Positions 38,241 through 47,672 of a DNA stretch of 64,000 nucleotides are shown one piece after another. The notes under the pieces were generated by a model. It was not told where the DNA came from, did not search any database, and saw nothing but the letters and a program-made list of their open reading frames with translations. Position numbers and translations under genes: made by a program. Source of the stretch: Stenotrophomonas nematodicola. Lineage in GTDB: Bacteria > Pseudomonadota > Gammaproteobacteria > Xanthomonadales > Xanthomonadaceae. The number at the start of each line of letters is the position of its first letter. Positions within the stretch are counted from its first letter, which is position 1. The stretch lies in contig NZ_WIAY01000001.1 in assembly GCF_009467805.1 (NCBI RefSeq), positions 62,001-126,000 of the forward strand. Direction: 5' to 3'.

Positions 38241-39281
38241 CTACAGATCGTCGAAACCGTTGTCCGAACTGGTCTTCTTGTAGCTGGCATTGCGCATCTC
38301 GAAGAAGTCCGTCTTGGTCTCGGTGAAATTGTCGGCGTAGGCCTTGATCCACGGCATCACGTTGACAGTGGTATCGCTGTAGAGCTTCTCGATGCCGAGC
38401 ATGCCGGCCATTTTGTTGGCGCGGTACTTCACGTAGCGGATCATCTCGTCCACGTCGATGCCGTCGATACCGTCCAGCACTTCGCCGGTCCAGCGTGTTT
38501 CCAGCGCGATGGCGTGCTCGAACGCGTCGTGTACGTAGGCGGTGAGCTGTTCGCCCTGCAGTTGCTGGTTCTCGCCGACGATGGCGCGGATCAGCTCGCT
38601 GATGAACTTGGTGTGCGCCAGTTCGTCGCGGTTGATGAAGCTGATGATCTTGCCGGTACCGGTCATGCGGTTCTGCCGCACCAGGTTGTAGAAGAACGCG
38701 AACCCGGAATAGAAATTGATGCCCTCCAGGATCGACGACTGGATCAGCGCGCGGATCAGCGTCTCGGCGGTCTTCCCGCGCATGAAGTCGTCGTAGGACT
38801 GCATGATCGGCGCGTTGCGCGCCAGGATCGTCGGATGGGTCCGCGCCAGCTCGAACACCCGGTTCTGATCGGCCAACCCGGCAATGGAGGCCAGTACATA
38901 GCTGTAGCTCTCGTTGTGGATCACCTCCTGCTGGCCGATGATCGCCGCGTTGGCGTGGGCGGCCGGGTCGGTGATGTACTCGGCCACGTTGTAGATGAAG
39001 CGGGTCTGCGGCGAATCCAGCGTGGCCAGCAGACCGATGATCGAGTCGTACGCATTCTTTTCGCGGGCCGACAGCTCGCCGTACTGGCGGGCGTCGCCCT
39101 TCATGTCCACTTCGTCGGGAATCCAGAAGTTGGTCGACAGCTCCTTGTACGCCCGGTAGAAGGACGGGTAGGGGATGTCGTTCCAGTTGAGGATGCCACT
39201 GGTGCGGCCGTTGATGATCCCGGTGGAGCGGTTGGGATGGCGCGGTTCGAGGATCCTGATGCGTTCGAGCGGCGTTGCCAT
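38241..39281 (-). CDS. nrdB: Class I ribonucleotide reductase, beta subunit
   Basis: A 346-residue radical-generating subunit. All dimetal ligands are seen: Asp89, Glu119, His122, Glu186, Glu220 and His223. The radical tyrosine is Tyr126 (EVIHNESY). It provides the tyrosyl radical for reduction of ribonucleotides to deoxyribonucleotides. The segment FYSGFAFFYNL resembles NrdF rather than E. coli NrdB, so the metal (Fe or Mn) is uncertain. The C-terminal tail (SSDNGFDDL) is the peptide that docks on NrdA. Confidence 0.95.
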   Translation of the reverse strand: MATPLERIRILEPRHPNRSTGIINGRTSGILNWNDIPYPSFYRAYKELSTNFWIPDEVDMKGDARQYGELSAREKNAYDSIIGLLATLDSPQTRFIYNVAEYITDPAAHANAAIIGQQEVIHNESYSYVLASIAGLADQNRVFELARTHPTILARNAPIMQSYDDFMRGKTAETLIRALIQSSILEGINFYSGFAFFYNLVRQNRMTGTGKIISFINRDELAHTKFISELIRAIVGENQQLQGEQLTAYVHDAFEHAIALETRWTGEVLDGIDGIDVDEMIRYVKYRANKMAGMLGIEKLYSDTTVNVMPWIKAYADNFTETKTDFFEMRNASYKKTSSDNGFDDL

Positions 39282-39372
39282 GAGGTGTCCGGAGTTGATC
39301 CCCCTGCGGCAGGGGGGGCCGCGAAGCGGCGGGGTGTGGGTACCGGTGGGGAGGCGGTGCGGAGGCGCCGTG

Positions 39373-41751
39373 CTAGCTCCCGCACCATTCGCATTCGTCG
39401 ATATCGATATCGTTCGAGCGCACGTAGTACGTCGTCTTGAGGCCTTCGCGCCACGCGCTCATGTGCAGCGCGAGCAGGGTGCTGGCGCGGATGGTGCTGG
39501 GCACATACAGGTTGAAGCTGATCGACTGGTCCACGTGGCGCTGGCGGCGCGCGTTCTGCCGGATGCTGGCGAACTGGTCCAGCCGGTAGGCCCCTTTTTC
39601 GTAGTAAGGGTAGGTGTCCAGCGACAGGCCCGGCGCGGCCACCGGGCGCCGGAAGTCCTTCTTTTCCTCGTAGTAGAACGCCCCGTACACCGGGTCGATC
39701 GAGGCGCTGGAGCCGGCGATCTGCGCGGTGCTCATATTGGGGGCCACAGCCATCAGCCAGCCGTTGCGCAGCCCGTGCACGCCGACCTGCGCGGCCAGCT
39801 CCTGCCAGGCCGGGCTGTCGTAACCACGGGCGCGGAAGTACTCGCCGTTGTGCCAGTCGCTGCCGAGGAAGGCGCTGTAGCGTCCCTTTTCCTCGGCCAG
39901 GCGCATGCTGGCCTGGATGGCCAGGTAATTGATGCGCTCGTACAGCGTGTCGGCGTAGTCCTCGGCCTGGCGCGCGTCCCACGCGATGTGCTGCTGGGCC
40001 AGCAGATGGTGCCAGCCGAAGGTCCCCAGCCCGATCGCACGGTACTTGCGGTTGGTGATGGTGGCCTGCGGCACCGGCAACTGGTTGAGGTCGATGACGT
40101 TGTCGAGCATGCGCACCTGGATCGGTACCAGCCGCTCCAGGACATCGCTGGACAACAGGTCCGGCGCCGCAGTCACCGCGCGGCCGAGGTTGATCGAAGA
40201 CAGGTTGCACACCACGAAATCGCCGGCCTGGCGCGTGGTGACGATCTGGTCGCCGCTGATCATTTCCTGGATCAGCCGCGTCGGGCTCATATTCTGCAGA
40301 ATCTCGGTGCACAGGTTGCTGGAGTACACCTTGCCGGCATGCTTGTTGGGGTTCATCCGGTTCACTTCGTCCCGGTAGAACATGAAGGGGTTGCCGGTCT
40401 CCAGCTGGCTGACCATGATCCGCTTGAACAGATCGATCGCCTTGATCGTGCGCCGCCCGATGCGCTCGTCGGCCACCACCTCGGCGTAGCGGTCGCGGAA
40501 ACTGCCCTGGCCGCGCTGTTCGTCGTGGAAGTCCTGCAGGTACCAGCCCTTGATCCGCTTGACCTCGTGCGGATCGAACAGATACCAGTCGCCGCGCCGC
40601 TCGACGGCCTCCATGAACAGATCCGGCAGGCATACCGAGGTGAACACATCGTGCGCGCGCAGGCGCTGATCGCCGTTGTTCAGGCGCAGGTCGAGGAAGT
40701 TCTCGATATCGCGGTGCCACACATCCAGGTACACCGCGATGGCGCCCTTGCGCTGGCCAAGCTGATCCACGCTGACGGCCGTGTTGTTGAGCTGTTTGAT
40801 CCACGGCACCACGCCGCCGGAGGAATTGGCGACGCCGCGGATCGATGCGCCGGCCGAGCGCACATAGCCCAGGTACGCGCCCACGCCGCCGCCGTGCTTG
40901 GAGACCCGCGCCACGTCGGTATTGGAGTCGTAGATGCCCTGCAGGCTGTCGTCGACAGTATCGATGAAGCACGACGACAACTGGCCAGCCACCTTGCCGG
41001 CATTGGCCAGGGTCGGGGTGGCCACTGTCATGTACAGGTGCGACAGCGCCCAGTACGCTTCGCGCACCAGCAGCATGCGCCGGCGCCGGCTGCGGTCGCC
41101 ACTGCGGTGCTCGTGCTGCATCAGGTACAGCGCGATGGTCAGCCAACGCTCCTGCGGCAGCTCGTACACGGCGCGCGAGTGATCGGTGGCCAGGTAGCGG
41201 GTGGCCAGCAGATACAGCCCGTTGTAGGCGAACAGCAGGTCGCGGTCCGGCTCGATCATCCGGCCGGCTTCCTCCAGTTCTTCCTTGGAATATGCCTTGA
41301 GGATGTCGATGGAATACACATTGCGGTCGGCCAGGCTCTCCTGGAGACCCACGTAGGAGCCGTATCTGAGAGCCGCATCGTAGAACCGGTTCTTGCTGGC
41401 GCGCTTGTACAGTCGGCGCAGGTACAGGCGTGCGGCGAAGTGCTCCCATTCCGGCGCGGTGAGATCCACGCGCGATTCCGCTTCGCGGATCAGCAGGTCC
41501 ACCATCTCATCGGCGCTCAGCTGCTGCCGGCGCGCGAGCAGGGCCAACACGCCGTCCCGATAGTCGGCCAGGTCCAGCTGCGGGAACTCGGCGTGTACGG
41601 TCTGCAGCGTCCGCTCCAGGCGCTGCCGGTCGAACGGCATGCGGCGGTTGCCGCCTTCCTTGGTAATCCACAGGGCCGTATCGGCCGCTGGCAGGGCCGG
41701 GTCCGGCAGCGTGCAGCTGTCGGCGGCGGCGGAGGTGTCTTCGTTGCTCAT
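39373..41751 (-). CDS. nrdA: Class I ribonucleotide reductase, alpha subunit
   Basis: A 792-residue catalytic subunit. Residues about 28-120 form one ATP cone for allosteric control. Active-site parts: first Cys in GQLSSCFIDT, NLCTEI with the radical Cys, CNLSSINLG, and the C-terminal redox pair CEWCGS. The tyrosine pair for radical transfer is near the end. ATG 41751 is chosen because the reading begins right at MSNEDTS; extra in-frame sequence upstream looks non-coding. Followed by nrdB after 91 bases. Confidence 0.95.
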   Translation of the reverse strand: MSNEDTSAAADSCTLPDPALPAADTALWITKEGGNRRMPFDRQRLERTLQTVHAEFPQLDLADYRDGVLALLARRQQLSADEMVDLLIREAESRVDLTAPEWEHFAARLYLRRLYKRASKNRFYDAALRYGSYVGLQESLADRNVYSIDILKAYSKEELEEAGRMIEPDRDLLFAYNGLYLLATRYLATDHSRAVYELPQERWLTIALYLMQHEHRSGDRSRRRRMLLVREAYWALSHLYMTVATPTLANAGKVAGQLSSCFIDTVDDSLQGIYDSNTDVARVSKHGGGVGAYLGYVRSAGASIRGVANSSGGVVPWIKQLNNTAVSVDQLGQRKGAIAVYLDVWHRDIENFLDLRLNNGDQRLRAHDVFTSVCLPDLFMEAVERRGDWYLFDPHEVKRIKGWYLQDFHDEQRGQGSFRDRYAEVVADERIGRRTIKAIDLFKRIMVSQLETGNPFMFYRDEVNRMNPNKHAGKVYSSNLCTEILQNMSPTRLIQEMISGDQIVTTRQAGDFVVCNLSSINLGRAVTAAPDLLSSDVLERLVPIQVRMLDNVIDLNQLPVPQATITNRKYRAIGLGTFGWHHLLAQQHIAWDARQAEDYADTLYERINYLAIQASMRLAEEKGRYSAFLGSDWHNGEYFRARGYDSPAWQELAAQVGVHGLRNGWLMAVAPNMSTAQIAGSSASIDPVYGAFYYEEKKDFRRPVAAPGLSLDTYPYYEKGAYRLDQFASIRQNARRQRHVDQSISFNLYVPSTIRASTLLALHMSAWREGLKTTYYVRSNDIDIDECEWCGS

Positions 41752-42068
41752 CGGAATTCCATGCAGGACGCGGTTGTCGTGGCGCGATGCGCGCATCGCG
41801 GCGGCCGGTCGGGCGTCATGGAGGCGGTGTCCTGCGGGGGCAGGTGGTCGGAACCGGTGCGGACCGGCGACCTCGGGTGTGCTTCCAGACGTCGTTCGCG
41901 GGGTCACGCCGTGCGGGGTGCAGGGACGTGACGGAACACCGGGCCTGGCGGAAGCGGGGAGCCGATGAACACAACATAGTGTGGGTCTGCCTCATCGTCA
42001 ACATCATATGTTGGGCTGTCGCCCAACAAGAGGTGACCAAATGCCGCAGTCCAACGCTGCGGCGGCGC
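41752..42068. other. Long upstream region of nrdA
   Basis: No gene seen. It carries the two NrdR-type boxes (41969-41984 and 41999-42014) and a perfect hairpin at 42010-42027 (GTTGGGC/GCCCAAC, TGTC loop) that could end transcription of the atpC-like gene. The remaining 200 bases would be nrdA 5' leader. Confidence 0.6.
41969..42014 (-). promoter_or_regulatory. Tandem NrdR-type boxes
   Basis: Box 1, ACACAACATAGTGTGG (41969-41984), matches the NrdR consensus acaCwAtATaTwGtgt at 13 of 16 positions. Box 2, CAACATCATATGTTGG (41999-42014), matches less well but is a good dyad. Their starts are 30 bases apart, about three helical turns, the usual arrangement for cooperative NrdR repression of nrd genes. 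Confidence 0.75.
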
Positions 42069-42530
42069 CTACCGCCAGCGGCGCCTTTCCAGGATCACGG
42101 TGCGGTCGTGAACCAGTTGGGCGTGCAGCCGTGCGTAGGCCATGTCGGTGAACGCGGCGGCCATCGGCGAGGCCGCCGCATCGCGTGCGGTCTGCGCCCG
42201 TGCGGCATCCAGGTTGTCGCTGCGCAGTGCGAGGTCGGCCAGCACGATCACCCGGCCCGGCTGCACCTCCACATAGCCGCCCGATACGTAGATGTGCATC
42301 GGATGCGCCTCGGCGACCGGATGGATCGTGAGCATGCCTTCGCGCAGCGTGCTGAGCAGGGGCGTGTGCTGTGCCATGACCCCGAACTCGCCCTGGCTGC
42401 CGGGCAGTCGCACCTCGCGCACGTCGCCGGACCACAGTTCGCCGGTCAGGCTGATCACCTGCAGCGCGACAGGGTGCGTCGTCGTCGCGATGAACGCCGG
42501 CAGCGCCGTGGTCGGGCGGGGGGTAGCCAT
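42069..42530 (-). CDS. Orphan F-type ATP synthase epsilon subunit-like protein
   Basis: A 153-residue protein with the AtpC fold: a beta-sandwich (VISLTGELWSGDVREVRLPGSQGEFGVMAQHTPLLSTL...) followed by a helical tail (LDAARAQTARDAA). No other ATP synthase genes are near it. It may be a second copy beside the one in the main atp operon, or a remnant of an N-ATPase set. It lies upstream of nrdA on the same strand, separated by the NrdR region. Function in isolation is unknown. Confidence 0.85.
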   Translation of the reverse strand: MATPRPTTALPAFIATTTHPVALQVISLTGELWSGDVREVRLPGSQGEFGVMAQHTPLLSTLREGMLTIHPVAEAHPMHIYVSGGYVEVQPGRVIVLADLALRSDNLDAARAQTARDAAASPMAAAFTDMAYARLHAQLVHDRTVILERRRWR

Positions 42531-42627
42531 GATGGTGCACCAGGTCCAGGTGCACCGAGCTTAGCCGCGTGCCTGTGTGCGCGAATTGATGACTGAACGT
42601 CCGCCATCGTCATCGCCATTTCGCGAA

Positions 42628-42642
42628 TGCGAACTGTTATCA
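42628..42642 (+). promoter_or_regulatory. Candidate Fur box of the siderophore operon
   Basis: TGCGAAC-T-GTTATCA fits the 7-1-7 Fur model (TGATAAT/ATTATCA) at the right arm in 6 of 7 positions and less well at the left. Its place, about 100 bases before the first gene, supports the call. A separate perfect dyad TGATC-ACC-GATCA (42662-42674) lies between it and the start. Confidence 0.55.
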
Positions 42643-42744
42643 TTTGATCCGATAGCCACATTGATCACCGATCAGTGAAGCCGATCAATCAACGCGCGTG
42701 GGCGGATCCGCGCGCGCCATCCATTCTGATTGGCAGTGGTCCTC

Positions 42745-43944
42745 ATGCACGCACGCTCCACGGTTTCTGGACTTCCCGCGCTGGTATTCGCCGCGCTCGT
42801 CGGCACGATGGCGATGATGTCCTTCGTCGCGGTGATCGGTCCGGTGGTGCGCCTGCTTGGCCTCGCCGAATGGCACGCCGGTCTTTCCGTGACGGCTGCG
42901 GGAGTGCTGTGGATGCTGTCGGCACGACGCTGGGGCATGCTCAGCGACCGGATCGGCCGGAAGCGGGTGCTGTTGATCGCGCTGGCCGCCTACGCGGCGA
43001 TCTACGTGTTGATGGCGGTCTTTGTCGACAACGCGTTGCAGTCCCCGCCCGCGTTGTGGGTGTCGGTGCTTGCGCTGGTCGGCACACGGGCACTGGTGGG
43101 CCTGTTCTACGCCGCTGTGCCGCCGACCGCGGCCGCGCTGGTTGCTGACGAGGCCGCGCCCGGCCAGCGGGCAGGGGCGATGGCCAAACTGGGGTCGGCC
43201 AATGCACTGGGCATGGTGGTCGGCCCTGCCGTCGCAGGCTGGATCGCATTCCAGCATCTGTCGCTGACGCTGTACATCGCCGCACTGCTGCCGGTGCTCG
43301 CGTTTGCGGTGATCGCGTGGCGGTTGCCTGCCCACGGGCCCGCAGCACCCCGCCAGGACGGGCCGCGACCACGCCTGGCCTGGTGCGATGCGCGCCTGCG
43401 ACTGCCCGTGCTGGCGGTCTTCGCTGCAATGATCTCGGTCACCATCGCGCAGGTCACAGTGGGCTTCTTTGCGATCGACCGGCTGCAGCTGTCGCCGGCC
43501 GATGGCGCCCGTGTGGCGGGGTTGGCGCTGACGGCCGTGGGCGTGGGCCTGATCCTCGCGCAGGTGCTGGTGATGAAGCTGTCGCATATTCCGCCGCGAC
43601 GCTGGATTGCGGTGGGCGCATTGATCGCCGCGATCGGTTTCGCATCGGTCGCGGCGGTGGCAACGTCGTGGCAGCTGCTGCTGGCCTACGCTGTCGCCGC
43701 GTTCGGCATGGGCTTCGTGTTCCCCAATTTCCAGGCGCTTGCCGCCGACTCGGTCGAGGCCGGCGAGCAGGGCGCAGCGGCCGGCACAGTGGCCGCCGTG
43801 CAGGGCCTGGGCATGGTGATCGGACCGATGGTGGGTACCCTGATGTATCAGTGGTCGCCCAGCGCGCCGTATCTGCTGGTCGGCGTCCTGCTCCTGCTGC
43901 TGGCGACGACGGCAGCCCTGCACGGCCGCGGCGGTGCCGCATGA
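42745..43944 (+). CDS. MFS exporter of the siderophore operon
   Basis: A 399-residue 12-helix MFS protein. Motif A is GMLSDRIGRKRVLL and the helix-5 motif is SANALGMVVGPAVAG. It begins at ATG 42745. Its stop overlaps entC (ATGA), so it is the first gene of the entCEBB'FA operon. Export of the catecholate, as EntS does for enterobactin, is the natural inference, although its sequence is a general DHA1-type. Confidence 0.87.
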   Translation: MHARSTVSGLPALVFAALVGTMAMMSFVAVIGPVVRLLGLAEWHAGLSVTAAGVLWMLSARRWGMLSDRIGRKRVLLIALAAYAAIYVLMAVFVDNALQSPPALWVSVLALVGTRALVGLFYAAVPPTAAALVADEAAPGQRAGAMAKLGSANALGMVVGPAVAGWIAFQHLSLTLYIAALLPVLAFAVIAWRLPAHGPAAPRQDGPRPRLAWCDARLRLPVLAVFAAMISVTIAQVTVGFFAIDRLQLSPADGARVAGLALTAVGVGLILAQVLVMKLSHIPPRRWIAVGALIAAIGFASVAAVATSWQLLLAYAVAAFGMGFVFPNFQALAADSVEAGEQGAAAGTVAAVQGLGMVIGPMVGTLMYQWSPSAPYLLVGVLLLLLATTAALHGRGGAA

Positions 43945-45116
43945 GCGGGACGCTCGCCGCCGGGGCACTCCGGGATGACGTGGCCGAGGCGGTCGGCCCG
44001 GCGCAGGACGCACCACTGTTCCTGCTGCGCGCTCCCCGGCGCAGCCTCGCCGCGCACGGCTGCCGCGCCCGGCTGCCGGCCGGCACCACTGCGACGCTGG
44101 CAGAACGCGTCGCCCGGTTCTTCGCCAGCGCCAGGCCTGGCCCTGCGCTGCTGGTGGGTGCGCTGCCGTTCGACCCGGATGGGGACGACGCACTGTTCCA
44201 GCCCGGCAGCATGACGGACACGCTGCCGCCCGCGCCGCCCGCTGCGCCGGCCACGGTTGCCGACCTGCGGGCCGAGCCCGGCGGGGCCGCGTATGCGCAG
44301 GCGGTAGCAGACGCCGTCACGGTACTGCGCAGCCCCGGTGCCATGCTGCAGAAGGTGGTGCTGGCGCGCAGCCTGCGCGTGGCCAGCATCCAGCCGGTCG
44401 TGCCGACCGCGCTGGCCGCGCGACTGGGCCGTGACCCGAGCGTGGCGACGTACGTGGTGCCGCTGCCCGATCCCGGGGACGCGCCGGCCTGGCTGGTCGG
44501 CGCCACGCCCGAGCTGCTGGTGTCCCGCCGCGGGCCGCTGGTGTACTCGCATCCGCTGGCCGGCTCCGCGCGCCGCTGCGCCGATCCCGACGAGGACGCG
44601 CGCGCGGCCGAGGCGCTGCTGGCATCGACCAAGGACCATGACGAGCACCGCCATGTGGTCGAGGCGATCGTGGCCGCGCTGGCGCCGGTGTGCGAACACG
44701 TCGAGGCAACCGCGCAGCCATCGTTGCATGCCACGGCCAGCATGTGGCACCTCGGCACACGCATCCAGGCCCGGTTGAAGGACCCGTCCACGACGGTTGC
44801 CTCGCTGGTCGCGCGCCTGCACCCCACGCCGGCGGTCTGTGGCACGCCGCAGCGCCTGGCACTGGACACGATCCGTTCGCTGGAGCCGGTGCCCCGCGGG
44901 TTCTACGCGGGCGCGGTTGGCTGGACCGATGCGCAGGGCGATGGCGACTGGTATGTCGCCATCCGCTGCGCGCGGGTGCAGGGCCGCCAGGTGCGGCTGT
45001 ATGCCGGCGCCGGCGTGGTGGCCGGTTCGGACCCCGCTGACGAGCTGGCTGAGACCGCTGCCAAGTTCACCGCACTGCTGACCGCGCTCGGTGTCAGCGA
45101 TGCCCCAACGACATGA
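43941..45116 (+). CDS. entC: Isochorismate synthase
   Basis: A 391-residue chorismate-utilising enzyme. Conserved parts: [47 protein letters not shown], then the Mg-binding Glu region [15 protein letters not shown] and [11 protein letters not shown] with [14 protein letters not shown]. It turns chorismate into isochorismate, the first step to 2,3-dihydroxybenzoate. The start overlaps the MFS stop and the stop overlaps entE. Confidence 0.95.
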   Translation: MSGTLAAGALRDDVAEAVGPAQDAPLFLLRAPRRSLAAHGCRARLPAGTTATLAERVARFFASARPGPALLVGALPFDPDGDDALFQPGSMTDTLPPAPPAAPATVADLRAEPGGAAYAQAVADAVTVLRSPGAMLQKVVLARSLRVASIQPVVPTALAARLGRDPSVATYVVPLPDPGDAPAWLVGATPELLVSRRGPLVYSHPLAGSARRCADPDEDARAAEALLASTKDHDEHRHVVEAIVAALAPVCEHVEATAQPSLHATASMWHLGTRIQARLKDPSTTVASLVARLHPTPAVCGTPQRLALDTIRSLEPVPRGFYAGAVGWTDAQGDGDWYVAIRCARVQGRQVRLYAGAGVVAGSDPADELAETAAKFTALLTALGVSDAPTT

Positions 45117-46786
45117 AGCACCCGGAGCCTGCGATGACCGCCGCCCCCCCTTCTGGCAGACCCCCGCTGCGGCAGACCTGGCCGCCGGCCTTGGTGGCCC
45201 GCTACCGCGCTGCCGGCTACTGGCGCGGCGAGACCTTTCCAGGTTTCCTGCGCGAGCGGGCGCAGCAGCATCCCGACCGCATTGCGGTAGTGGGCGGTGA
45301 CCTCCGTCTGACCTATGCGCAGCTGTGGCAGGAGGCAGGGCGCATCGGTGCCGGCCTCCTCGCGCTGGGCCTGCAGCCGGGTGACCGCGTGCTGGTGCAG
45401 CTCGGCAACGAGCCGGCATTCATCAGCGTCGTGTGCGCCCTGTTCCGCGCCGGCCTGGTGCCGGTGTATGCCCTGCCGGCACACCGCATCGGCGAAGTGG
45501 CGCACCTGGCCGCCAAGGCCGACGCAGGTGCATTCATCACCTCGGCCGTGCGCGATGGTTTTGACCACCGCAGCCTCGCGCGCGACGTGCAGGCGCAGGT
45601 GCCGTCGGTCCGCCATGTGGTCATCGCCGGAGAGGCCGAAGACTATTCTGCGCTGGATGACCTGGCCGGTGACCCGGCGCAATTGCCCGGCGATCCGGAC
45701 CCGCAGTCCGTGGCGTTCCTGCAGATCTCCGGCGGCAGTACCGGCCTGCCCAAGCTGATCCCGCGTACCCACGACGATTACATCTATTCGTTCCGGGCCA
45801 GCAACGGCATCTGCGGCATCAACCAGGACAGCGTGTACCTGGTGGCACTGCCGGCCGCGCACAACTTCCCGATGAGTTCGCCCGGCTTCTTCGGCGCGCT
45901 GTATGCCGGTGCGCGGGTGGTGCTCAGCGCCGGTGCCGGGCCGGACGTGGCGTTTCCGCTGATCGCCCGCGAGGGAGTCACCTGCGTTGGGCTGGTGCCG
46001 CCGCTGGCACTGCTGTGGGCGCAGGCCGCGCAGACCACCGTGCATGACCTGTCCAGCCTGCAGGTGGTGCAGGTGGGCGGTGCCAAGCTGGTGCCGGAGG
46101 CGGCGCGGCGCGTGGTTGCAGGCCTCGGCTGCCAGCTGCAGCAGGTGTTCGGCATGGCCGAAGGACTGGTCAACTACACCCGCCTGCACGATCCCGAGGA
46201 CCGTGTGCTCACCACCCAGGGTCGGCCGATCAGCCCTGACGACGAGGTGCTGGTGGTGGACGGGGAGGGCCGTCCGGTTGCCGACGGCGAGACCGGCGAT
46301 CTGCTGACCCGCGGCCCCTACACGATCCGTGCGTACCACAACGATCCGGTCGCCAATGCGCGCAGCTTCACCGAGGACGGCTTCTACCGCACCGGCGACC
46401 GTGTGCAGCGCGTCGACGGCGGGTACCTGGTGGTACAGGGCAGGGCCAGCGACCATATCAACCGGGCCGGCGAGAAGGTGTCTGCCGAAGAGATCGAGGA
46501 CCACCTTCTCGCCCATGCGGGCGTCTTCGATGCGGCGGTGGTGTCCCTGCCGGACCCTCACCTTGGCGAGCGCAGCTGCGCATTCGTGATCGCGCGTGGC
46601 GCGCCGTTGACCGGGCCGGCGCTGAAAGCGTGGGTGCGGGGGCGCGGACTGGCGGCGTTCAAGGTGCCGGACCAGATCGTGTTCGTCGACGCATTCGATA
46701 CCACAGCGGTGGGCAAGGTCAGCCGCCGCGAACTGCGCGCTCACCTGCGCGCGCGTTTCCTGCAACCCGATGGAGTTTCGCCCTGA
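45113..46786 (+). CDS. entE: 2,3-dihydroxybenzoate-AMP ligase
   Basis: A 557-residue adenylating enzyme. Signatures: [22 protein letters not shown] (P-loop-like), [28 protein letters not shown] and the hinge YRTGDRV; the catalytic Lys is in GKVSRREL. The Asn in [11 protein letters not shown] binds the 2-hydroxyl of the aryl acid, as in EntE/DhbE. It activates 2,3-dihydroxybenzoate and loads it on the carrier protein encoded at 47418. Confidence 0.95.
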   Translation: MKHPEPAMTAAPPSGRPPLRQTWPPALVARYRAAGYWRGETFPGFLRERAQQHPDRIAVVGGDLRLTYAQLWQEAGRIGAGLLALGLQPGDRVLVQLGNEPAFISVVCALFRAGLVPVYALPAHRIGEVAHLAAKADAGAFITSAVRDGFDHRSLARDVQAQVPSVRHVVIAGEAEDYSALDDLAGDPAQLPGDPDPQSVAFLQISGGSTGLPKLIPRTHDDYIYSFRASNGICGINQDSVYLVALPAAHNFPMSSPGFFGALYAGARVVLSAGAGPDVAFPLIAREGVTCVGLVPPLALLWAQAAQTTVHDLSSLQVVQVGGAKLVPEAARRVVAGLGCQLQQVFGMAEGLVNYTRLHDPEDRVLTTQGRPISPDDEVLVVDGEGRPVADGETGDLLTRGPYTIRAYHNDPVANARSFTEDGFYRTGDRVQRVDGGYLVVQGRASDHINRAGEKVSAEEIEDHLLAHAGVFDAAVVSLPDPHLGERSCAFVIARGAPLTGPALKAWVRGRGLAAFKVPDQIVFVDAFDTTAVGKVSRRELRAHLRARFLQPDGVSP

Positions 46787-47421
46787 TGGCACTGCCGACA
46801 ATTCACGCGTATCCCTTGCCGCAGGCCGACGAGCTGCCGGCAGCTCGAGGCCCCTGGCGGCCAGACGCCGCGCGCGTGGCACTGCTGGTGCACGACATGC
46901 AGCAGTATTTCCTGGCCGCGTTCGCGCCGGACGCATCGCCGTTGGCACCGGCGGTGGCCAATATCGAGCGCCTGCTGGTGCAGTGCCGTGCACGCGGCAT
47001 CCCGGTCTTCTACACGGCACAGCGCGGGCAGCAGGATCGACGCGACCGGGGCCTGCAGGCCGATCTCTGGGGGCCGGGCATGTCCGCCACCGCCGCGCAC
47101 GAGACCATTCTCGACGCGGTCGCGCCCGCCGCCGGGGACCACGTGCTGGTCAAGCACCGCTACAGCGCCTTCCAGCGCAGCAATCTGCAGACGCTGATGC
47201 GTGCACGCGGCCGCGACCAGCTGCTGGTCACCGGGGTGTATGCGCACATCGGCTGTACCGCTACCGTGCTGGAGGCGTTCCAGCACGACATCGAGGCCTT
47301 CATTGCCGCCGACGCGGTCGCTGACTTCTCGCGCGATGACCACGACATGGCGATGCGCTGGATCGCGCGCACCTGCGGCGTGCCGATGACCACCGCGCAG
47401 CTGCTGGAGGCATTGGCATGA
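46786..47421 (+). CDS. entB: Isochorismatase (stand-alone EntB N-domain)
   Basis: A 211-residue cysteine-hydrolase-fold enzyme. Catalytic parts: Asp in ALLVHDMQQYFL, Lys in HVLVKHRYSAFQ, and GVYAHIGCTATVLEAF. It converts isochorismate to 2,3-dihydro-2,3-dihydroxybenzoate. Enteric EntB has a C-terminal carrier domain; this one stops before it and the carrier is the next gene. Confidence 0.95.
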   Translation: MALPTIHAYPLPQADELPAARGPWRPDAARVALLVHDMQQYFLAAFAPDASPLAPAVANIERLLVQCRARGIPVFYTAQRGQQDRRDRGLQADLWGPGMSATAAHETILDAVAPAAGDHVLVKHRYSAFQRSNLQTLMRARGRDQLLVTGVYAHIGCTATVLEAFQHDIEAFIAADAVADFSRDDHDMAMRWIARTCGVPMTTAQLLEALA

Positions 47422-47672
47422 GCGTGCCGTCGCCATTGACGCTGGAACGGATGCGTGCGGATATCGCGGGCATGCTGCATGAAGCCCCCGACGCCGTGGG
47501 CGACGACGACCACCTGATCGACCTCGGGCTGGATTCGATGCGCGTGCTTGGCCTGGTGCTGGCCTGGAGCAACACCGGCATCGCGCTGGAGTTCAGCCAC
47601 CTCGCCGAACACACCACGCTGCGCGCATGGTGGGCCGTGGTGCAGCGCCTGCAGGGCGCCGCCACGGCATGA
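47418..47672 (+). CDS. entB': Stand-alone aryl carrier protein (EntB')
   Basis: An 84-residue carrier. The phosphopantetheine serine is in DLGLDSMRVLGL. It corresponds to the C-terminal part of enteric EntB and must be modified by a phosphopantetheinyl transferase not present in this window. EntE should load it and EntF should take the aryl group from it. Start overlaps entB stop; stop overlaps entF start. Confidence 0.95.
   Translation: MSVPSPLTLERMRADIAGMLHEAPDAVGDDDHLIDLGLDSMRVLGLVLAWSNTGIALEFSHLAEHTTLRAWWAVVQRLQGAATA

Noticed and set aside
38241..41751. Plain class Ib nrdEF assignment
   Set aside because: The large subunit has an ATP cone and full NrdA length, and the flavodoxin is not a clear NrdI; the operon was left as class I without a firm subclass.
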